From positions 3,410,001 through 3,474,000 of the forward strand of contig NZ_JACCFV010000001.1 in NCBI RefSeq assembly GCF_013410545.1: a stretch of DNA of 64,000 nucleotides, in the 5' to 3' direction. Below are positions 24,962 to 34,132 of this stretch, piece after piece. Each line of letters begins with the position of its first letter. Within the stretch, counting starts at the first letter, position 1. Under the pieces are notes generated by a model. It saw only the letters and a list, made by a program, of their open reading frames with translations. It searched no databases and was not told the DNA's origin. This DNA is from Pseudoclavibacter chungangensis. Lineage in GTDB: Bacteria; Actinomycetota; Actinomycetes; Actinomycetales; Microbacteriaceae. Position numbers and translations under genes: made by a program.

Positions 24962-26131
24962 ATGAGCGCGCCGCGGAATCCGTTCACGCCGAGCTTCGGC
25001 GGCACCCCACCGTTGCTCGTCGGGCGTGAGACCGAGATCGCCGACTTCGAGCGCGCCCTCGACGACGGGCCGGGTGCACTCGGGCGCGCGACGCTCATCA
25101 CGGGTCTGCGCGGCGTCGGCAAGACGGTCATGCTCAACGCGCTCGAGGACGTCGCGCGGCAGGCGGGCTGGCTCGTGGTCGCCGAGACGGCGACGCGCGG
25201 GCTCGCCGATCGCATCGAACGCGACGCCCTCCCCCGCCTGCTCGCCGAACACGACCCCGAGGCCGAGCACCGCCGGGTCGCCGGCGTCACCCTCCCGATG
25301 GGAGCCGGCGGCCTCTCGACGACCGTCGACGCCCGCTACCGGCCATCGGGCACACTGCGCTCACTGCTCGAACGGCTCGGGGCCGTGCTCTCGGAGCGCG
25401 GCTCGGGTGTGCTCATCACGATCGACGAGGTCCACCGGCGCGAGATCGAGGACCTGCGCATCGTCACGACGGCCGTGCAGCACGCGGTGCGCGAGGGCCT
25501 CGACGTCGCGTTCATCGGCGCCGGACTGAAGCCCAACATCAACGGCCTGCGCGGCGACGCGCTCCTCACGTTCCTGCGCCGCTCGCACGTGCTCGAGCTC
25601 GGCCAGCTCCACTACGCCGCGTGCGTGCGCGCACTCGACGAGCCGGTGCGCGACGCGGGACGACGCTTCGCCCCCGATGCGCTCGAACTCGCGGCGCAGG
25701 GCACCCAGGGCTACCCGTTCCTCGTACAGTTCATCGGGGCGCAGTCGTGGATCGCGGCGGGAGACCGCGAGGTCATCGAACGCGCCGACGCCCGCGCCGC
25801 GATCGCGCGCGCCCGCATCGCGATGGCCCAGTACATCTACGAACCCACGCTCGCGGCGCTCTCCGACGTCGACCGCTCGTTCCTGCAGGCGATGTCGGAG
25901 GACGACGGTCCGTCACGCATCGAGGACCTGCGTGCCCGGCTCGACGCGACGTCGGGGTTCGTCGGCGTCTATCGCAAGCGCCTGCTCGACGACGGCCTCA
26001 TCGCGCCCGCGGGCTACGGCCGCGTGCAGTACACGACGCCCTATCTGCGCGAGTACCTGCGCTCCGAGGGTGCGGCCGCGCCCGACGCGTCGCCGATCGA
26101 ACGCGGCTTCGGGCCCGAGCCGGGGCACTGA
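24962..26131 (+). CDS. AAA/STAND-like ATPase with C-terminal winged-helix region
   Basis: A 389-residue protein. The Walker A is ITGLRGVGKTVML (about 48-56) after the sensor-like LLVGRETEIADFERALDDG, and the Walker B is GVLITIDEVHR (about 155-165). The middle has an Arg/Leu-rich lid, and the C-terminal about 90 residues (FLQAMSEDDGPSRIEDLRAR; YRKRLLDDGLIAPAGYGRV) form a winged-helix-like module that may bind DNA. It resembles the archaeal-type ATPase group within AAA/Orc-Cdc6-like NTPases. Substrate and partner are unknown. No toxin or nuclease is fused or adjacent. Confidence 0.82.
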   Translation: MSAPRNPFTPSFGGTPPLLVGRETEIADFERALDDGPGALGRATLITGLRGVGKTVMLNALEDVARQAGWLVVAETATRGLADRIERDALPRLLAEHDPEAEHRRVAGVTLPMGAGGLSTTVDARYRPSGTLRSLLERLGAVLSERGSGVLITIDEVHRREIEDLRIVTTAVQHAVREGLDVAFIGAGLKPNINGLRGDALLTFLRRSHVLELGQLHYAACVRALDEPVRDAGRRFAPDALELAAQGTQGYPFLVQFIGAQSWIAAGDREVIERADARAAIARARIAMAQYIYEPTLAALSDVDRSFLQAMSEDDGPSRIEDLRARLDATSGFVGVYRKRLLDDGLIAPAGYGRVQYTTPYLREYLRSEGAAAPDASPIERGFGPEPGH

Positions 26132-26168
26132 ACCCGCGCACGCCCTGCAGCCGCGCTCCGAGCGATAC

Positions 26169-26726
26169 TCAGAGGGAGCCGATGAAAATCCACACGAACC
26201 AGATGGATGCCGTGCACGACGCGATGGACAGTCCGGCACCGAGTCCCGCCCGGATGTATGCACCACGTGACAGGCCGACGCCACTGAACGTGAAGATCGC
26301 GAGGCACAGGCTGAGCGGGGCACACACCAACATGCCGATCACGCCCACAAGAACCGTGATCGCCATGACCAGGCCGTAATCGACCTCGCTCTCGGTCTCG
26401 GCGATGAGCGCGAGCTGCACGAACGCCATCAGGCCCCACGCGAAGCCGCCGAGGACGATCGTCGCCCACGACGCGAACGCACGGAATCGGTCCGCGCGAG
26501 TCCGTTCGATCGGACGCGACGACGCATCCGTCCCATCGCCCGCTCGCGGTACGCCGTTCGTGCCGAGATCCGGAATCCCCGTCGACATCGCCGAGCGATC
26601 GTCTTCCGTCCGACGAGCGGAATCGCCGAGAGAAACCGTCTCCGCGTCATTCGTCCCGGACGGTGCCCGGGGAACCCCGAACACCGCCTCTGACTCCCGG
26701 TCCGGTTGTCCCTCCGCGCGCTCCAT
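26169..26726 (-). CDS. membrane protein of unknown function
   Basis: A 185-residue protein with a hydrophilic, Ser/Arg-rich N-terminal 80 residues and three C-terminal membrane segments (about 86-107, 118-140 and 152-182; for example MAITVLVGVIGMLVCAPLSL). No motif was recognised. It starts 9 bp after the stop of the CitE-like gene on the same strand, which implies co-transcription with it and perhaps with serA. Confidence 0.7.
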   Translation of the reverse strand: MERAEGQPDRESEAVFGVPRAPSGTNDAETVSLGDSARRTEDDRSAMSTGIPDLGTNGVPRAGDGTDASSRPIERTRADRFRAFASWATIVLGGFAWGLMAFVQLALIAETESEVDYGLVMAITVLVGVIGMLVCAPLSLCLAIFTFSGVGLSRGAYIRAGLGAGLSIASCTASIWFVWIFIGSL

Positions 26727-26735
26727 GTCGCCCCG

Positions 26736-27605
26736 TCAGTCCTCCACGACGAGACCGAAGGCGTCAGCGAGTCGCAGGATCTTCCGCGCCCGTCCCAGGC
26801 GCGGAAGGTCTGAACCGTCGCGCACGACGCCACCCGCGGCCTCGAAGTCGGCGAGGAAGCCCTTCGCCCACAGGATGTCGCTCGTCTGCGGGCAGATGAC
26901 CTCGTTCACGACGGCGGTCTGCTCGAGCCGGAGGCAGAGCTTACCGGTCATGCCGTACTCGAGCGTCCACTCCGACTGCTCGCGCAGGATACGCAGACTC
27001 TCCTCCGTCGTCGGGCCGTCGATTGGGCCCGGCAAGCCGGCCGCGCGCGACGAGACCGTCAGCCGCGCACGGGCGTAGGCCATCGCCTCACGCGTCGCCC
27101 ACATGCCCGTGTCGCGACGGAAGTCGCCCGAACCGAACGCGAGTCGGAACGCGCCCTGCGCCATACCGATCTCGGTCGCCCGCTCCAGGCCGAGGGCCGA
27201 CTCGATGAGCGGCACGACGGGCGTCCTCGCACCGAGACGGTGGAACGTGTTGACGACGTCCTCGGGCTTCTCGGTCTTCGCGAGGACGACGCCCTCGAGA
27301 CCCACGGCGTCCGCGAGCTCGTCGACGTCCGCACCCCAGAAATCGCTCGAGGTGTCGTTGATGCGCACCCAGGCCGAGTTGCCGGCGGTCGAGAGCCAGT
27401 CGATGACCCCGCGGCGCGCCTCGTCCTTCTGCGACGGGTCGACCGCGTCCTCGATGTCGAGGATGACGACGTCCGCGCGGGACTGCGCCGCCGCGTCGAA
27501 GCGCTCCGGCTTCGAGCCGGGCACGAGCAGCCACGAGCGGGCGTCCTCGGCGGGGACGACGTGCTCCTCGTCGATCCGGGGGCGGGGGCTTGCGGGTGCG
27601 GTCAT
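26736..27605 (-). CDS. HpcH/HpaI aldolase, citrate lyase beta-subunit-like (CitE-like)
   Basis: The ATG at 27605, preceded by GAGGAG, gives 289 residues. CitE/malyl-CoA lyase features: SWLLVPGSKPERFDAAAQSR near the start, VVILDIEDAVDPSQKDEAR with Mg-binding Glu/Asp, AWVRINDTSSD, VVPLIESALGLERATEIG, and the FGSGDFRRDTG loop. Enzymes of this group split or form (S)-malyl-CoA, citramalyl-CoA or citryl-CoA. The absence of other citrate-lyase subunits argues for a stand-alone lyase or thioesterase. The gene is 59 bp downstream of serA, so it is probably cotranscribed. Confidence 0.87.
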   Translation of the reverse strand: MTAPASPRPRIDEEHVVPAEDARSWLLVPGSKPERFDAAAQSRADVVILDIEDAVDPSQKDEARRGVIDWLSTAGNSAWVRINDTSSDFWGADVDELADAVGLEGVVLAKTEKPEDVVNTFHRLGARTPVVPLIESALGLERATEIGMAQGAFRLAFGSGDFRRDTGMWATREAMAYARARLTVSSRAAGLPGPIDGPTTEESLRILREQSEWTLEYGMTGKLCLRLEQTAVVNEVICPQTSDILWAKGFLADFEAAGGVVRDGSDLPRLGRARKILRLADAFGLVVED

Positions 27606-27664
27606 TCGCTCCTCATTCGTGGTGCTGGTCCGGCGGTGTCGGCCGCGGTCGTGTGTGGGCGTGC

Positions 27665-28876
27665 TCAGGCGTGGACGCCGTCGATGGTGGAAAGGCGCAC
27701 CGTCTCCGGCATGCGCAGGATGGTCTGATAGACCTCGTCGGTGAGTCCGTGCGCGTCGGTCACGGCGTAGCCGATGTCGCCGCGCGTCACGAGCTGTTGA
27801 CGGTCGATGTTCACGTCGTTCTCGCCGAACACCGAGTTGACCTTCGCGAGCACACCCGGCACGTTGTGGTGCCAGTGCAGCAGGCGCGTGCCACCGATGT
27901 TCGGGTCGAGCTGTGCCTGCGGCGCATTGACGCTCAGCGAGGTCGACCCGCTGCGCACGAAGTCGATGAGCTTCCCCGCGACGAAGTGCCCGATGTCCTC
28001 CTGCGCCTCCTCGGTCGAACCGCCGACGTGCGGCGTGAGGATCACGTTGGGGATGTTCTGCAGCACCGACTCGAACGGGTCGCCCGCCTTCTTCGGCTCG
28101 TCGGGGAAGACGTCGACCGCGGCGCCCGCGATGTGGCCGGAGTGCAGCGCGTCGGCGAGCGCGTCGTAGTCGACGAGGAACCCGCGGCTGAGGTTGAGGA
28201 ACAGCGAACGCGGACGCATGCGCTCGAACTGCTCGCGGCCGAACATGCCGGCGTTCCCGCCACGCCCGTCGACGTGCAGTGTCACCGTCTCGACCTTGTC
28301 GAGCAGCTCTTCGAGCGATTCGCAGCGCTTCGCGTTCCCGAGCGCGAGTCGGTCGACGATGTCGTAGAAGTACACGCGCATACCGAGCTGCTCGGCGAGC
28401 ACCGAGAGCTGGGAGCCGATGTTCCCGTAACCGACGATGCCGAGCGAGCGGCCACGCACCTCGTGGGCCCCGGTCGCCGACTTCTGCCAGACGCCCGCAT
28501 GGAGTGCACTGTTCTTCTCGGTGAGGCGTCGCGCCATGACGAGGATCTCGGCGATCGCGAGCTCGACGACACTGCGCGTGTTCGAATAGGGCGCGTTGAA
28601 GCACGCGACGGCGCGCTCGGCGGCCGTGGTGAGGTCGATCTGGTTCGTCCCGATGCAGAACGCGCCGACCGAGAGCAGCTGGGGGTTCGCGGCGAGCACC
28701 TCGGCCGTCACGCGCGTCTTGGAGCGGATGCCCAACAGCTCCACACCCTCGAGCGCCGACGACAGCTCGCCCGGGTCGAGTGCGCCCTTCCGCGTCTCGA
28801 CCTCGATCCCGCGTGCGGTGAGCATTCGTTCGGCGTTGGGGTGGATGTTCTCGAGCAGGAGCGCTTTCACACGCAC
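27665..28876 (-). CDS. serA: D-3-phosphoglycerate dehydrogenase
   Basis: A 403-residue enzyme of the E. coli SerA length class. The NAD-binding motif is GIVGYGNIGSQ (about 148-160), preceded by substrate-binding residues NAPYSNTRSVVELAI. The catalytic Arg is in FLNLSRGFLVD, and the acid/base His in NVILTPHVGGSTEEAQ. The C-terminal about 70 residues form an ACT regulatory domain (HNVPGVLAKVNSVFGENDVN). It oxidises 3-phosphoglycerate to phosphohydroxypyruvate, the first serine-biosynthesis step, and is probably feedback-inhibited by serine. It heads a leftward cluster with the CitE-like gene. Confidence 0.94.
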   Translation of the reverse strand: MRVKALLLENIHPNAERMLTARGIEVETRKGALDPGELSSALEGVELLGIRSKTRVTAEVLAANPQLLSVGAFCIGTNQIDLTTAAERAVACFNAPYSNTRSVVELAIAEILVMARRLTEKNSALHAGVWQKSATGAHEVRGRSLGIVGYGNIGSQLSVLAEQLGMRVYFYDIVDRLALGNAKRCESLEELLDKVETVTLHVDGRGGNAGMFGREQFERMRPRSLFLNLSRGFLVDYDALADALHSGHIAGAAVDVFPDEPKKAGDPFESVLQNIPNVILTPHVGGSTEEAQEDIGHFVAGKLIDFVRSGSTSLSVNAPQAQLDPNIGGTRLLHWHHNVPGVLAKVNSVFGENDVNIDRQQLVTRGDIGYAVTDAHGLTDEVYQTILRMPETVRLSTIDGVHA

Positions 28877-28931
28877 GAGTCTAGATCCCGCGCGCGAACC
28901 GCGTCGTCGACCACCGGTTGCTCATCGACGT

Positions 28932-30332
28932 TCAGCGGAAGATCGCCGTCTGCACCATCGACAGGATGAGTGCCGTGACCTGCAGAACCGCGATGAACGC
29001 CCCGGCCGCACCGGCACCGAACGCGATGAGGTTCGTGCGTTCGGTGCGGAGGAACCCGACCACGCCGAGGAACGACGCGATGAGCGCGACCACGGCGACG
29101 AGGAAGTCGAGCATCCACGTCGCCGTCAGGTACGCGGTCGGGCTCACGGTCGAGAGCGCCGTGGTGAGGACGCCGGACGCGATGCCGAACGCCGCGAGCA
29201 CGACGAGCGCGATCGCTGCGGCGAGCACGACGCGGTCCTTCGTGATGGCGAACGGCTCGGTCGCGCCGGTGGCACGCGTGAGTCGCGCGAAGCCACCGGC
29301 CGATTGCGGCTGCACGCCGCCGACGGTGCCGACGGGAGGGGCGGCCGTGGCAGGCTCGCGCATCGGGCCCGCGCCTGGTGCCCCGTCGACTCGATCCGGC
29401 GCGACCCGATCCGGCGCGACCCGGTCCGGCGCCGGTTCGGCGGCCGTCGGTGCGACGGACGAGGCCGGCGCGCCCCACAGCGGAAGACTGCCGTACGGTT
29501 CCGCGGGTGCGGCCGGCTGCGGCGACTGCGGTGCAGCCGCCGCATGCTGCGCGGGTTCGGGCGCCGCGTTCGGGGTCGACTCGAACTGCGGTGTCGCGTA
29601 GCCGTGCTCCGGTGCGTACACGGGAGCGATGTGCGATTCGACTCGCGCACCACGGCGCGCGCCCCACAGCCGTGGCGCGGGAGCCGTGGGCTGCACCGAA
29701 CGCTCGGCGGCGCTCGCCGCCTGCGCGATGTGCGTCACCGTCGCGCCGGCCTCGCGTCCGCCACGGCCACGCCCCCCGGGCTGCCTGCTCACCGACACGA
29801 CGACACCGTTCGGTCCCACCTGGGTGCGTCCGCGAGCGTCGTTCCGCTGCGCCCCGGTGCTGGGCCAGGGCGCAGCACCCGCTGTGTAGCCGTTCGGTTC
29901 GTCGCGGCGTGCGCGGTCCGTGGCGGGAGCGTCGCGTCGCTCGTGCGGCAGAGGCCCGGCCGTCGCGGTCGGACCCGTCGACGGCCAGGGGGCCGGGTGC
30001 GTCGGCCACGCGGGAGGTGCACTCGCGGTCGGCCCGATCGGCGTCGGGCCGGCGGGTGCGACGGTCGATCCGACGAGCGGAACCATGCCGCTCGCGGTGG
30101 ACTCGGCCTCGCGCATCTTCGGGGACGATGCCGGGTAGGCGGCGACCGGGAGCGCCGTTCCGGCGGTGTCGGCGGCGCCGTACGCCATCGAGGTCCCTGC
30201 GGGCAGTGGCATCGTCGGCGGCACGGGCGCGGGCGAGCCGCGATCACTTCCGCCGAGGGCACGCCGCGGCGGGCGGCTCGCAGCCCCCCACCCGACCGCA
30301 GATGCGCGGTCCACAACGTCGGTCACAGTCAC
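28932..30332 (-). CDS. Pro/Ala-rich protein with C-terminal membrane domain
   Basis: A 466-residue protein. The first about 330 residues are disordered, rich in Pro/Ala/Thr, with a three-fold APDRV repeat. The last 130 residues carry three to four membrane segments (VVLAAAIALVVLAAFGIASG, MLDFLVAVVALIASFLGVVG and others). No motif assigns a function. The GTG start at 30332 follows a G9 tract with only 3 nt spacing, and another GTG six bases later has better spacing. It lies 55 bp upstream of serA on the same strand. Confidence 0.72.
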   Translation of the reverse strand: MTVTDVVDRASAVGWGAASRPPRRALGGSDRGSPAPVPPTMPLPAGTSMAYGAADTAGTALPVAAYPASSPKMREAESTASGMVPLVGSTVAPAGPTPIGPTASAPPAWPTHPAPWPSTGPTATAGPLPHERRDAPATDRARRDEPNGYTAGAAPWPSTGAQRNDARGRTQVGPNGVVVSVSRQPGGRGRGGREAGATVTHIAQAASAAERSVQPTAPAPRLWGARRGARVESHIAPVYAPEHGYATPQFESTPNAAPEPAQHAAAAPQSPQPAAPAEPYGSLPLWGAPASSVAPTAAEPAPDRVAPDRVAPDRVDGAPGAGPMREPATAAPPVGTVGGVQPQSAGGFARLTRATGATEPFAITKDRVVLAAAIALVVLAAFGIASGVLTTALSTVSPTAYLTATWMLDFLVAVVALIASFLGVVGFLRTERTNLIAFGAGAAGAFIAVLQVTALILSMVQTAIFR

Positions 30333-30335
30333 GTG

Positions 30336-30344
30336 CCCCCCCCC
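30336..30344 (-). repeat. G9 homopolymer in the ribosome-site position
   Basis: A run of nine C on the plus strand (nine G on the minus) immediately precedes the start codon of the 28932-30332 gene. It is the only Shine-Dalgarno-like element there. Such runs are prone to slippage, which would alter spacing. Confidence 0.6.
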
Positions 30345-30613
30345 GGGTTGTTCGTAACGTCGTCCTGAAACGCTACCAAGCGAACGAGGTGCCGCGCCTC
30401 CATCGGACGCAGGGTATTCGGGTCCGAACCGTGGATTGCTCGGGATCCGGACGGCCTCGCGAGCACGTTCCGTCGGCGTGTTCGACGGCGGAAGTGGGCC
30501 GCACGGGGCACGGCCCGGGGCTTCACGGCGCTACCGCCTACGCTGACGGAGACGCCGCGCGACGGATCCGGCCGCCCCCGTGGCCACGCCCGGCTCGGGA
30601 CGGGAGGAACACG

Positions 30614-30904
30614 ATGTACGTACGGATCGTCGGCGATGCTTCGAGCGTCGAGGACCTCGAGAACCTGCGCGCACTCGACGTGCGCGCCGACGGTGCACCG
30701 CGATCGCAGATCGCCGCGGCACTCGCTCACGCCGGACTCGGCACCCTCGACGGGGATCACGCGTGGTTGTCGATCCCCGCGCTCAAGGCGGCCGGCGCCG
30801 ACCGCGGCGCCGAATGGGATCGGGATTTCGACGCGATGATCGCCTACGCGGCATCGCGTGGGTGGACGAGCGAGGACGGCACGGTGCGCGCCCACCTCAC
30901 CTAG
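30614..30904 (+). CDS. small conserved-looking protein of unknown function
   Basis: The ATG at 30614 follows GGGAGGA with good spacing and gives 96 residues. MYVRIVGDASSVEDLENLRA is followed by a helical body and WDRDFDAMIAYAASRGWTSE, with no membrane segment. The reading has protein-like composition with a strong ribosome site, unlike overlapping frames. The stop overlaps the end of the convergent DUF488 gene by 4 bp. No family was recognised. Confidence 0.72.
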   Translation: MYVRIVGDASSVEDLENLRALDVRADGAPRSQIAAALAHAGLGTLDGDHAWLSIPALKAAGADRGAEWDRDFDAMIAYAASRGWTSEDGTVRAHLT

Positions 30905-31320
30905 GTCCGCCGACCCGCCGCGTCCTCCGACAGGTGCTCGAGGACCACGTCCCGCAGCACGACCGCATGATTCACATGTGGGTCGTGTGCCGCATAGACG
31001 AGTGTCACCACCGGGTGTTCCCGCACGACGGCCAGGAGCTCATCGAGCGCGGGGTTCGTGGCGAGTTCGGCACGGTACCGGTGCGCGAACTCGTCGAACC
31101 GGTCGGGATCGTGCCCCCACCACGTCCGCAGCTCGGGGGACGGCGCGACGTGCGGGAGTCGGAGGTCGATGTCGGCACGCTCCTTCGACAGGCCGCGTGG
31201 CCAGAGCCGATCCACGAGCACCCGGAATCCGTCGGCGGGTGCCGGATCGGCGTAGGCCCGCTTGAGCAGGATCGCGTCGTCGTGTCGCGTCGGGGATGTG
31301 CCGTTGTCGTCGTCCGCCAT
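30901..31320 (-). CDS. DUF488 family protein (YeaO-like)
   Basis: A 139-residue protein with the DUF488 signature: LVDRLWPRGLSKERADIDLR near the start, PELRTWWGHDPDRFDEFAHR in the middle, and VVTLVYAAHDPHVNHAVVL at the end. The family is widespread and uncharacterised. The start at 31320 (MADDDNGTSPTRHDDAILLK) is followed by the core at about residue 17. No functional link to its neighbours is visible. Confidence 0.88.
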   Translation of the reverse strand: MADDDNGTSPTRHDDAILLKRAYADPAPADGFRVLVDRLWPRGLSKERADIDLRLPHVAPSPELRTWWGHDPDRFDEFAHRYRAELATNPALDELLAVVREHPVVTLVYAAHDPHVNHAVVLRDVVLEHLSEDAAGRRT

Positions 31321-31463
31321 CTCGCGTTCTCCTTCGCTCGTCTTGCGGTTTCACTCGTCGTTCGATCGGTTCGTTCCGTCGGCACCGGGCGCCGTTCCCC
31401 CGATCGGACCACCGGCCCACGATCGGACCACCGGCGCCGTTTCGTCGACCATCGGCCGGACCG

Positions 31464-32123
31464 CTAGCGCGGTGGTCCGCCGGAGGCATCGGGCGGCCCG
31501 CCCCACCTCGCCACGTCCCCCGCCGCCACGGCCGCCATGCGTCGTTCCCGATTGACCCGAACGAGACGGACGATCCCCACGACAACGAGCACGAGGCCGA
31601 AGATGCCGACCACGATCGAGGCGCCGACCCCGACGAGCACCGGCACCACGAGCGAGGCGCCGATAGACGACGGGTGTGCGTAGACCATCGTCGCCGGCGG
31701 TCCGAGGCACTCGAAGCGGTAGTCGCCGTCCAGCGGCGCACGGAGTTCGGCCACCCGCTCGTAGCGCATCCCGTTCACCTCCGTCGAGCTCGAGCCGCGG
31801 AGGGCGACGACGGGGACGTCGGCCTCGTCCGGCCCCGTCACGCTGCACGACACGTCCGAGCTGCCGTACCCACCGGCCAGATAGATCGACGCCGTGGAAC
31901 CTGCGCGCAGCGGCACCGTGCCCGTCGGCGCGACGGGAACGAGCTCGTCCTCGACCGAGCCGGTCGACACGGCCGTCCACACGAGACCGGCGATGAGGCT
32001 CCCCGGTGCGACGAGCACGACGAGCACGATTCCGATGACGAGCACGGCGACGGCACCGGCGCGCCCGCGCTGCGTCGCGGGGCGCTTGACGGGGACGCCC
32101 TGCGGTTCGGCGGCGATGGTCAC
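31464..32123 (-). CDS. membrane protein with extracytoplasmic beta domain
   Basis: The GTG at 32123 with GGGGAGGAA upstream gives 219 residues. A first membrane segment (AVAVLVIGIVLVVLVAPGSL) is followed by about 100 residues of beta-rich sequence (TASIYLAGGYGSSDVSCSVT; DYRFECLGPPATMVYAHPSS) that should lie outside, then a second segment (LVGVGASIVVGIFGLVLVVV) and a short cytoplasmic tail. Two Cys in the outer domain could form a disulfide. No homologous family was recognised by eye. Confidence 0.75.
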   Translation of the reverse strand: MTIAAEPQGVPVKRPATQRGRAGAVAVLVIGIVLVVLVAPGSLIAGLVWTAVSTGSVEDELVPVAPTGTVPLRAGSTASIYLAGGYGSSDVSCSVTGPDEADVPVVALRGSSSTEVNGMRYERVAELRAPLDGDYRFECLGPPATMVYAHPSSIGASLVVPVLVGVGASIVVGIFGLVLVVVGIVRLVRVNRERRMAAVAAGDVARWGGPPDASGGPPR

Positions 32124-32238
32124 GGTTCCTCCCCGGCGTTGTCGGCGATCGCGATGGTAGTTCGCACAGCTGGGAAGCATCGTGATGTGCAGCCGGTCGT
32201 CACCGGGACGGCAGCGGTTCCGTCGTCCGACCGCGTGC

Positions 32239-32529
32239 TCATGCCGACGCACCCCCGGCGCCGGACGAACCACACCGCCAGCACCGGTCGCTGCCGCGTT
32301 CCGGAACGGCGCCGCAGTGCGGACACAGCATGGCGAGCCAGCAGGCCGCGTCACCGCCGATCGGTTCCGACGCGACGTCGAGGGCCGCCCCTGCGGACGC
32401 GGTCACGTCGGCGCCCGTGCCGTCGGCGGTGCCGTCATCGACCGGCACGTCGCACGGCACGGCGTCGCGCCCCGCGTCGCTCGCGCCCGTGTCGTCGGCC
32501 GCATCGCCGTCCGTGGCGGGCACGTGCAT
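32239..32529 (-). CDS. small protein with C-terminal zinc ribbon
   Basis: The ATG at 32529 (with AGGAGG close upstream) gives 96 residues. The C-terminus LCPHCGAVPERGSDRCWRCGS has two CxxC knuckles, a typical single zinc ribbon. The rest is acidic and low in complexity. A start at 32541 is also possible. It lies just upstream of the preceding membrane-protein gene on the same strand. Confidence 0.5.
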   Translation of the reverse strand: MHVPATDGDAADDTGASDAGRDAVPCDVPVDDGTADGTGADVTASAGAALDVASEPIGGDAACWLAMLCPHCGAVPERGSDRCWRCGSSGAGGASA

Positions 32530-32738
32530 CGACCTCCTCATGATCGCTCGGCCGTCGCGAGGCGGCCGCCCCCCTGCGTGCGGCCTCGTGCCGACGACCT
32601 CGCGCCGACGGTGAGCGTGGCGACGTGGGCGTGGCGACGTGGAGCGCAGCGCATCGGTCCCGGCATCGTAGACCGCGCGGCGTACACGCCCCGGCGAGCG
32701 TGGCCCCGCGAGCGGTCCGCCCCGTGGACGGACGGCAC

Positions 32739-33095
32739 TCACTCGCTCGCGACGGCCTCGCGGACGAGTTCGACGGCGGATGCCCCGTCGATCCCGAGTT
32801 CACCGAGTCGCCGCACGTACGCCCTCGCCGCGCGTCGCGCCGCACGCTCGGGATCCTCGACCACGTCACGCACGTACGACCCCTGACGTCCGCGCGTCTC
32901 GATCACGCCCTCCGCCTCGAGCGTGCGATAGGCCTTCGCGACCGTGCCCGGCGCGACGCCGAGTGTCGTCGCGAGCGCGCGAACCGTCGGCAGACGCTCT
33001 CCGGCCACGTGCCCGGCTCCTGCGATGCGCTCCACCTCCGCGACAATCTGTGCGAAGGCGGGCACGTCGCTCGCCTCGTCGACGCGAATGTCCAT
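32739..33095 (-). CDS. GntR-family regulator, YtrA type
   Basis: A 118-residue protein that is almost only a winged helix: VPAFAQIVAEVERIAGAGHV, LPTVRALATTLGVAPGTVAK, YRTLEAEGVIETRGRQGSYV, then a short helical tail that serves for dimerisation in the YtrA subgroup. YtrA-type regulators usually repress adjacent ABC transporter genes; none is here, so the target is probably itself or the membrane-protein genes to its left. Confidence 0.88.
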   Translation of the reverse strand: MDIRVDEASDVPAFAQIVAEVERIAGAGHVAGERLPTVRALATTLGVAPGTVAKAYRTLEAEGVIETRGRQGSYVRDVVEDPERAARRAARAYVRRLGELGIDGASAVELVREAVASE

Positions 33096-33229
33096 GTGTG
33101 CCCCCCGTCGTGGTCTCGACCCGACCGGACCACGATGCCACGGTCACCCCCGTGCCCTCCGCATGCACGCGGGAACCACACGACATCCCGTGGCCGCGGG
33201 CGCGCCGGACGACGTCGATGCGGGAAGGG

Positions 33230-34132
33230 TCAGTTCTCGCAGGCGACCCCGTCGTTGTCGCGATCGAGACCCGAGCGGTAGCCGGGCTCGCCGCGGTGGA
33301 GCGGTGCGGCGCCGCTCGCCTTCGCATCGGCACAGCTCGAGTAGTACACGCTGGCCGGGGGCGCGGCCTCGTCCTCCGTCTGTTCCTCGGGCTGCGACGG
33401 CTCCGGAGCGACGGGGACCTCCGGTTGCGGAGCGGGTTCGTCCTCGACGGGATCGGCGATCGGCGCGGGGACGGGGGCCTCGGTCGTGGGAGGCGCCGTC
33501 TCGACGGGGGGCGCCGTGGTGGCGAGCTGCTCGGCGACCTCGCTGACGGTGGGGACGGGCGCCGCGATCGGCGCGGGGGCCGAGGTCGTGGGGGCCATCG
33601 CGACGCCGGCGATCAGGACCGCGAGACTCGCGCCGCCGATCGCGAGCGACGCGATTCCGGTCCGTCCCAGCAGGCGTCGCTCGCCACCGCGCCCGGCGGC
33701 CAGCGCGCGAACGGCGCCGATCAGGAAGCGCACGACGAACGTGCCGATCGCACCGAGGAAGAGCAGGAGACCGAAGAGGGTCGCCGAGATCGAGCCACCG
33801 ACGAGGGCCAGCAGGAGGACCACGGCGGCGCACCCCAGGACGACGAACAGGGGCGTCCGCGAGCGCACGGTCGGAGCGACCGGGGCGGGGGAACGAGCGA
33901 AGTCGAGCCCGGCCAAACCGTCCATCGAGCCGTTCGGAACCGACCACGGGGCGTCGATCCGTTGCGACGCGTCAGCGGACATCGATGCCGCAGTGAATTC
34001 CGGCGGCCGCCCGAACTGCGGCGCGAACGCGGAGCGGTACCGCTCGTCCGTCGGGCTGTCCTGCGACAGTCGTGGGTCGGTCCGGTTCCACGGGGAATCG
34101 ATCGGGGTCGTCGCGTCGTCGTCGGGTCGCAT
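33230..34132 (-). CDS. membrane protein with extracellular excalibur domain
   Basis: The ATG at 34132 (MRPDDDATTPIDSPWNRTDP) gives 300 residues. A hydrophilic N-terminal about 85 residues precedes three membrane segments (for example LFVVLGCAAVVLLLALVGGS and GIASLAIGGASLAVLIAGVA). A Pro/Glu/Thr-rich linker follows, then the C-terminal excalibur domain YYSSCADAKASGAAPLHRGE with the calcium-site-like DRDNDGVACE. Excalibur domains are extracellular calcium-binding modules of actinobacterial surface proteins. Confidence 0.86.
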   Translation of the reverse strand: MRPDDDATTPIDSPWNRTDPRLSQDSPTDERYRSAFAPQFGRPPEFTAASMSADASQRIDAPWSVPNGSMDGLAGLDFARSPAPVAPTVRSRTPLFVVLGCAAVVLLLALVGGSISATLFGLLLFLGAIGTFVVRFLIGAVRALAAGRGGERRLLGRTGIASLAIGGASLAVLIAGVAMAPTTSAPAPIAAPVPTVSEVAEQLATTAPPVETAPPTTEAPVPAPIADPVEDEPAPQPEVPVAPEPSQPEEQTEDEAAPPASVYYSSCADAKASGAAPLHRGEPGYRSGLDRDNDGVACEN

